This document shows positions 5,949-10,141 of a stretch of 10,141 nt of DNA, in pieces; positions within the stretch are counted from its first letter, which is position 1, and each line of letters begins with the position of its first letter. This DNA comes from JANXLS01 sp038227045 (lineage in GTDB: Bacteria > Planctomycetota > SZUA-567 > H5-PLA8), in NCBI GenBank assembly GCA_038227045.1, contig JBBRQD010000163.1, positions 1 through 10,141 on the forward strand. Direction: 5' to 3'. The notes under the pieces were generated by a model. It searched no databases, was not told the DNA's origin, and saw nothing but the letters and a program-made list of their open reading frames with translations. The position numbers were made by a program, and so were the translations under genes.

Positions 5949-7811
5949 GTGTCTGCAAAAATGGATGTCAAAGCGTACACGGAAGCCAGCATCAAGACGC
6001 TCTCTTCCACCGAACACATCCGGCTGCGGCCGGGCATGTACATTGGCCGCCTGGGGAATGGGGCGCACGCTGAAGATGGCATCTACGTGCTCATTAAAGA
6101 GTCGATCGACAATTCAATCGACGAATTCACGATGGGTTTCGGCAAGAAGATCGACATCGACGTCACCGGCCGCAGCGTCAAAGTACGGGATTATGGCCGA
6201 GGCATTCCGCTGGGCAAACTCGTGGAGTGCGTCTCCGTCATTAATACAGGCGCGAAGTACGACAGCGAAACATTTAAGAAGGCTGTCGGATTGAACGGCG
6301 TCGGGCAGAAGGCGGTCAATGCGCTTTCTGTTGAATACCGCGCTCAAGCCATCCGCGACGGACAGACGAAGATCGTCGAATTCGCTCAGGGCAAAATCAA
6401 GAAAGAATCCAAAGTCATCGCCGTGCCTGGCAGTGAAAAAAATGGAACGATCATCGAATTTACGCCGGACGAAGCGCTCTTCGGCAAGGACTTCAAATTT
6501 CGCCTCGAATTCGTTGAAGACATGCTATGGAACTACGCATACCTCAATCGTGGCCTGACACTCAACCTGAACGGTAAGCCTTTCCAGTCCGAATTTGGAC
6601 TTCGCGATCTGCTTCAGAAAAAATTGACCGGTGAAGCGCTCTACCCGATCATTCACGTTGAAGCCGAAGACATCGAACTGGCGATGACCCACGGCGCGCA
6701 TTATGGCGAAGAATATTACGCGTTCGTGAACGGCCAGCACACCACGATGGGTGGAACGCACCTGGCTGCATTCCGCGAAGCCGTCGTGGCAACGATTCGC
6801 AATTTTTACAAGAAAGAGTATGACGCCGCCGACGTGCGGCAGTCCATTGCCGCGGCCATTTCGGTTCGCGTCATCGAACCGGTGTTTGAATCTCAGACGA
6901 AAACCAAACTCGGCTCAAACGACATGGGCCCCAGCGGCCCATCCATCCGCCAGTTCATCGGCAATTTTCTGCAGCAGCAACTCGACAATTGGCTGCACAA
7001 GAATCCCGAAGCGGCCGAGGCTCTCAAGAAAAAAATCGAAGAGAACGAGCACGAGCGCAAAGAACTCGCGGGCATTCGAAATCTCGCGCGCGAACGTGCC
7101 AAGAAGGCCTCGCTGCACAATCGTAAGCTCCGCGATTGCCGGGTCCATCTGGATACGATCGACAAGCGCGGCGAAGAGAGTTCGATATTCATCGTCGAAG
7201 GCGACTCCGCGGCCGGTTCTCTCACCGCCAGCCGCGATGTTCAAACGCAGGCGGTATTTGCCTTGAAGGGAAAGCCCCTTAACACGTACGGGCTGACCAA
7301 AAAAGTGATCTATGAGAACGAAGAGTTCCATCTGCTCCAAAGCGCGTTGAACATTGAGGAAGGACTCGAAGGGCTGCGTTACAACAAAGTCATTATCGCG
7401 ACCGACGCGGACGTCGACGGCATGCACATCCGCCTGCTTTTGATTTCGTTCTTCCTGCAATTCTTCCCTGAACTGATTACCAATGGTCATGTGTTTATTC
7501 TGGACACGCCATTGTTTCGCGTGCGCAACAAACGCGAGACCATTTATTGCTACTCGGAAGACGAGAAGCTACAGGCGATGGAGAAAATTGGCTCAGCCGC
7601 CGAAATCACCCGCTTCAAAGGACTCGGAGAAATCAACCCGAGCGAATTCAAGGATTTCATCGGCGAAAATATTCGACTTGAACCCCTGTCGTTGGCGAAA
7701 CTTTCCAACAGCGGCGAGTTGCTGTCGTTTTTCATGGGCAAAAACACGCCGGACAGACAGGACTTCATCATCAACAATCTGCGAATTGAGAAAGACCTTG
7801 TTGAAGCCTGA
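5949..7811 (+). CDS. parE: Type IIA DNA topoisomerase subunit B (topoisomerase IV ParE-like)
   Basis: A 620-residue ATPase/TOPRIM subunit that, with the A subunit encoded next, passes one DNA duplex through another to decatenate or relax chromosomes. The GHKL ATPase domain is complete: Glu51 and Asn55 in KESIDNSIDE, Asp81 with the glycines of RDYGRGIP (80-87), the ATP lid LNGVGQKA (115-122), and the transducer QTK loop (316-318). The TOPRIM domain has EGDSA (417-421) and DADVDG (486-491), giving Glu417, Asp486 and Asp488 as metal ligands. The ending RFKGLGEINPSEF and FFMGKNTPDRQDFII is typical. There is no E. coli GyrB-type insert in the TOPRIM region. Length and wording match the short Bacteroidota-type ParE, though from sequence alone a GyrB-like activity cannot be excluded. 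The start is GTG after GGGAGG (5933-5938, 10-base spacing); an ATG four codons in (5961) is an alternative. Confidence 0.95.
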   Translation: MSAKMDVKAYTEASIKTLSSTEHIRLRPGMYIGRLGNGAHAEDGIYVLIKESIDNSIDEFTMGFGKKIDIDVTGRSVKVRDYGRGIPLGKLVECVSVINTGAKYDSETFKKAVGLNGVGQKAVNALSVEYRAQAIRDGQTKIVEFAQGKIKKESKVIAVPGSEKNGTIIEFTPDEALFGKDFKFRLEFVEDMLWNYAYLNRGLTLNLNGKPFQSEFGLRDLLQKKLTGEALYPIIHVEAEDIELAMTHGAHYGEEYYAFVNGQHTTMGGTHLAAFREAVVATIRNFYKKEYDAADVRQSIAAAISVRVIEPVFESQTKTKLGSNDMGPSGPSIRQFIGNFLQQQLDNWLHKNPEAAEALKKKIEENEHERKELAGIRNLARERAKKASLHNRKLRDCRVHLDTIDKRGEESSIFIVEGDSAAGSLTASRDVQTQAVFALKGKPLNTYGLTKKVIYENEEFHLLQSALNIEEGLEGLRYNKVIIATDADVDGMHIRLLLISFFLQFFPELITNGHVFILDTPLFRVRNKRETIYCYSEDEKLQAMEKIGSAAEITRFKGLGEINPSEFKDFIGENIRLEPLSLAKLSNSGELLSFFMGKNTPDRQDFIINNLRIEKDLVEA

Positions 7812-7880
7812 GCAGATTTCGGTTCCACTTAATCAAACTCTTTTCCACAGCATGTGAACGCTTGGGTCCGCAATCAACCG

Positions 7881-9983
7881 ATGGCAAAACGCAAATCTCC
7901 GAAGAATCCTGATCAGACAGAACTGCCGTTGCTGGATGGCGCCGATGCCGATCCCTCACCGCCCGTTAAAGCCGCATCATCGCCGGCCGTCTCGCCGCCG
8001 CCACCGTCACCGGTTGATGGAAAGGACGCATGGGGAGCGGGACGCACTCCTTCCGAAGGCCCTCTGGCCCGGCACTACCGCACTTGGTTTCTCGACTATG
8101 CAAGCTACGTCATCCTTGACCGTGCGGTCCCGTATATCGATGACGGCTTAAAGCCAGTACAGCGCCGCATTCTCCATACCATGTGGGAATTGGATGACGG
8201 CCGTTTCAACAAAGTCGCCAACATCGTCGGCGCGGCAATGAAGTATCATCCGCACGGCGATGCCTCGATCGGCGCGGCGCTGGTCAACATGGCGCAGCGC
8301 GGTCTCTTAATTGAGCCACAAGGAAATTACGGCAACATTTATACCGGTGACGGAGCTGCCGCGCCCCGCTACATCGAAGCGCGCCTGACACCGTTTGCGC
8401 GCGAAGTTGTCTTCAATCCAAAGACCACGGTTTGGCAGCAGAGCTACGACGGCCGCAATCGGGAGCCGGTCACGCTGCCGGTGAAATTTCCACTGGTACT
8501 TGCGGAAGGCGCAGAAGGCATCGCGGTGGGTTTGGCGACGAAGATTCTGCCGCACAATTTCAACGACCTCTGCCGCGCGTCGATCAATCATCTGCAAGGC
8601 AAACGCTTCCGGATCGTTCCCGATTTTCCAACGGGCGGAATCGCGGATTTCAAAGAATACAACGACGGCGAGCGCGGTGGAAAAGTGAAGGTGCGCGCAA
8701 AGATCGAATCGCGCGGCAAGTACATCCTGGCGATTACGGAATTGCCCTATGGCACCAACACGACGACGCTGATCGATTCGATCCTTGCAGCCAACGCCAA
8801 GGGCAAAGTCAAGGTCAAGCACGTCGACGACAACACCGCCAAAGATGTCGAGATTCTGATCCATCTTCCACAGGGCAGCGACCCCGAGCAGGTGACGCAG
8901 CAGCTCTATGTGTTCACCGATTGCCAGGTATCGATTTCACCCGCGGCGTGCATTATCGAAGACGACCGGCCGCAGTTTCTGGGCGTGTCCGAGATCCTGC
9001 GGCGCAGCACGGACCACACCGTCAAACTGCTCAAGCTCGAACTTGAAATTCGGCTCGAAGAACTCGAGCAGCAGTGGCATTGGGATTCGCTGGAACGCAT
9101 TTTCATTGAGGAACGTATCTATCGGCGCATCGAAAACTCGGAAACCTGGGAGAGCGTGCTGAAAGAAATCCGCGATGGGCTGAAGCCTTTCTTGAAGCAG
9201 CTTCGCCGCGCCGTGACGGACGACGACATCAACCGGCTGACTGAAATTCGGATCAAGCGCATCTCGAAGTACAATCGGTTTCAGGCGGACGAACAGCTCA
9301 AGAAGATCGAGAGCGATATCAAAGAGGTGAAGCACCACCTGAAATACCTCACGGACTATGCGATAAAGTGGTTTGAGACGCTCCAAGAGAAATACGGCAA
9401 AAGCCACAAACGCCGCACGACGTATGACGAGATCGAACAGATCAGCGCGGCGTCAGTTGTCTCCGCCAATCAACGGCTGTGCGTCAATCGCGAAGAGGGC
9501 TTCATCGGGCTCAACTGGCGCCAGCACGAATTTGTAACGGAATGCACGATCCTGGACGACGTCATTTGCTTCATGGAGAATGCCACCATGAAAGTCGCCC
9601 GCGTCGCCGACAAAGTCTTCATGGGCCCCCATATCATTCATCTGGCCATTCTTCCCAAGGATGGCGACACCGCATTCTACACGATGATTTACCAGGACAA
9701 AGAGAGCGGCCGCGCATTCGCAAAACGCTTCCAGGTCGGCGGCGTGACCCGTGAAAAACTCTATGAATTGGCCCCGAGCGAAGGATCCACGGTCGTGTTC
9801 TTCGACGTTGCAAAAACCGAGGCCGCGATGCCGAAAACGGTGGAAATCGTCCTGAGTGGCCGAGCAAAGGCGCGCGTGAAGGAATTCGAATTCGACCTGT
9901 CGGCGCTCTCCGTGGGCAGCCGCGGGGCTAAGGGTTTGACGGTGACTAAATATGCGGTGAAGCAGGTGAAGCGACGGGGGTAA
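7881..9983 (+). CDS. parC: Type IIA DNA topoisomerase subunit A (topoisomerase IV ParC-like)
   Basis: The breakage-reunion subunit, 700 residues from the ATG chosen here. Residues 1-60 are a Pro/Ala-rich, probably disordered tail. The winged-helix core begins at HYRTWFLDYASYVILDRAVP, followed by DGLKPVQRRIL and YHPHGDASIG. The catalytic tyrosine, which forms the 5'-phosphotyrosyl bond, is Tyr164 in AAPRYIEARL. The tower and a long coiled coil (about 375-510) follow. The C-terminal part (from about 525) is short, with room for only a partial or diverged beta-pinwheel and no canonical GyrA box; GSRGAKG near residue 679 may be its remnant. This favours topoisomerase IV over a supercoiling gyrase. 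The start is unsure: neither the ATG at 7881 nor an in-frame GTG at 7854 has a good ribosome binding site. I prefer ATG AAR-like MAKRKS over the unconserved-looking extension. The gene follows the B subunit by 42-69 bp, an operon. Confidence 0.94.
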   Translation: MAKRKSPKNPDQTELPLLDGADADPSPPVKAASSPAVSPPPPSPVDGKDAWGAGRTPSEGPLARHYRTWFLDYASYVILDRAVPYIDDGLKPVQRRILHTMWELDDGRFNKVANIVGAAMKYHPHGDASIGAALVNMAQRGLLIEPQGNYGNIYTGDGAAAPRYIEARLTPFAREVVFNPKTTVWQQSYDGRNREPVTLPVKFPLVLAEGAEGIAVGLATKILPHNFNDLCRASINHLQGKRFRIVPDFPTGGIADFKEYNDGERGGKVKVRAKIESRGKYILAITELPYGTNTTTLIDSILAANAKGKVKVKHVDDNTAKDVEILIHLPQGSDPEQVTQQLYVFTDCQVSISPAACIIEDDRPQFLGVSEILRRSTDHTVKLLKLELEIRLEELEQQWHWDSLERIFIEERIYRRIENSETWESVLKEIRDGLKPFLKQLRRAVTDDDINRLTEIRIKRISKYNRFQADEQLKKIESDIKEVKHHLKYLTDYAIKWFETLQEKYGKSHKRRTTYDEIEQISAASVVSANQRLCVNREEGFIGLNWRQHEFVTECTILDDVICFMENATMKVARVADKVFMGPHIIHLAILPKDGDTAFYTMIYQDKESGRAFAKRFQVGGVTREKLYELAPSEGSTVVFFDVAKTEAAMPKTVEIVLSGRAKARVKEFEFDLSALSVGSRGAKGLTVTKYAVKQVKRRG

Positions 9984-10020
9984 ATGGCCCGGCCGCTCAC
10001 CCCAGGGCCTTTCAAAAGTC

Positions 10021-10077
10021 CTCATTTTTCGTAGAGAAATAGCCGATCTTCTATTCAAAGGAGATCAGAAAAATGAG
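10021..10077 (+). promoter_or_regulatory. Hairpin enclosing the transposase start codon and Shine-Dalgarno
   Basis: A perfect 10-bp outer stem joins CTCATTTTTC (10021-10030) to GAAAAATGAG (10068-10077); the 3' arm contains the ATG. A 7-bp inner stem (one G-U pair) joins GATCTTC (10045-10051) to GGAGATC (10060-10066) and covers part of the AAAGGAGA ribosome binding site, with TATTCAAA as the loop. RNA read in from outside the element would carry the whole structure and be poorly translated. Confidence 0.6.
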
Positions 10078-10141
10078 TGTTGCCGCTGAAATTTCGCTTT
10101 TCGATGCCTTCAAGCAGGTTCCCGATCCGCGCAAACCGCGC
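10073..10141 (+). CDS. ISAs1-family transposase, N-terminal fragment (runs off the window)
   Basis: The first 23 codons of an open frame that continues past the window. The peptide contains SLFDAFKQVPDPRKPR, which matches the start of the DDE_Tnp_1-associated N-terminal domain of ISAs1/H-repeat transposases (pattern hydrophobic-x2-F-x2-hydrophobic-PDPR). Proteins of this family are usually about 350-400 residues, with a DDE catalytic core that cannot be seen here. The ATG is supported by AAAGGAGA at 10057-10064, about nine bases upstream. Whether the element is intact cannot be judged from this fragment. Confidence 0.75.
   Translation, partial: MSVAAEISLFDAFKQVPDPRKPR

Larger units (their letters stand above)
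10003..10141 (+). mobile_element. Left end of an insertion sequence (ISAs1/H-repeat type), truncated by the window
   Basis: CAGGGCCTTTCAAAAGTCC, starting at about 10003, has the look of an IS terminal inverted repeat: it begins CAGGG, lies about 70 bp before a transposase start codon, and falls directly after the topoisomerase gene. The right end and target duplication lie outside the window, so the boundary is provisional. Confidence 0.55.

Noticed and set aside
9986..10012. Possible intrinsic terminator after the topoisomerase A gene (GGCCC / GGGCC followed by TTT)
   Set aside because: Only five pairs with a 14-base loop and a three-base T-run, and it straddles the apparent IS boundary, so it is probably coincidental.

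Overview
The window looks like a chromosomal segment from a free-living bacterium, most likely Verrucomicrobiota or another PVC-group lineage. Three things support this. The coding DNA is fairly GC-rich. A CGCGGAT-type inverted repeat of the kind scattered through such genomes lies between two genes. The type IIA topoisomerase pair is the short form best known from Bacteroidota. The lineage is inferred from family resemblance and has not been tested by search.

Layout: 1-638 is mostly non-coding, relatively AT-rich DNA, with a possible C-terminal tail of an upstream gene at its left edge. At 639-1805 (+) is an exported SGNH-hydrolase-like protein. At 1818-2047 is a 230-bp element with roughly 51-bp terminal inverted repeats built from CGCGGAT units. 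At 2155-3123 (+) is a polytopic membrane protein of unknown function. At 3148-5313 (-) is a KimA-like APC-superfamily transporter fused to a C-terminal UspA-like domain. Its leader, about 5336-5475 on the minus strand, matches the ydaO/yuaA cyclic-di-AMP riboswitch in its conserved core. At 5621-5824 (+) is a 67-residue CDGSH iron-sulfur protein. At 5949-7811 and 7881-9983 (+) are the two subunits of a type IIA topoisomerase (ParE-like and ParC-like). About 20 bp past the second stop, the left end of an insertion sequence begins, with the first 23 codons of an ISAs1/H-repeat-type transposase running off the window.

How the parts fit: the riboswitch and transporter form one regulatory unit. 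By analogy with Bacillus kimA, high c-di-AMP (a sign of sufficient potassium) would shut down a potassium importer. The topoisomerase subunits form an operon making one A2B2 enzyme that decatenates or relaxes DNA. The remaining genes are not obviously connected. I found no defence system, CRISPR array, prophage or tRNA/rRNA gene. The most informative non-coding signals are the riboswitch, the inverted-repeat element, and a hairpin that would sequester the start codon and Shine-Dalgarno of the transposase.
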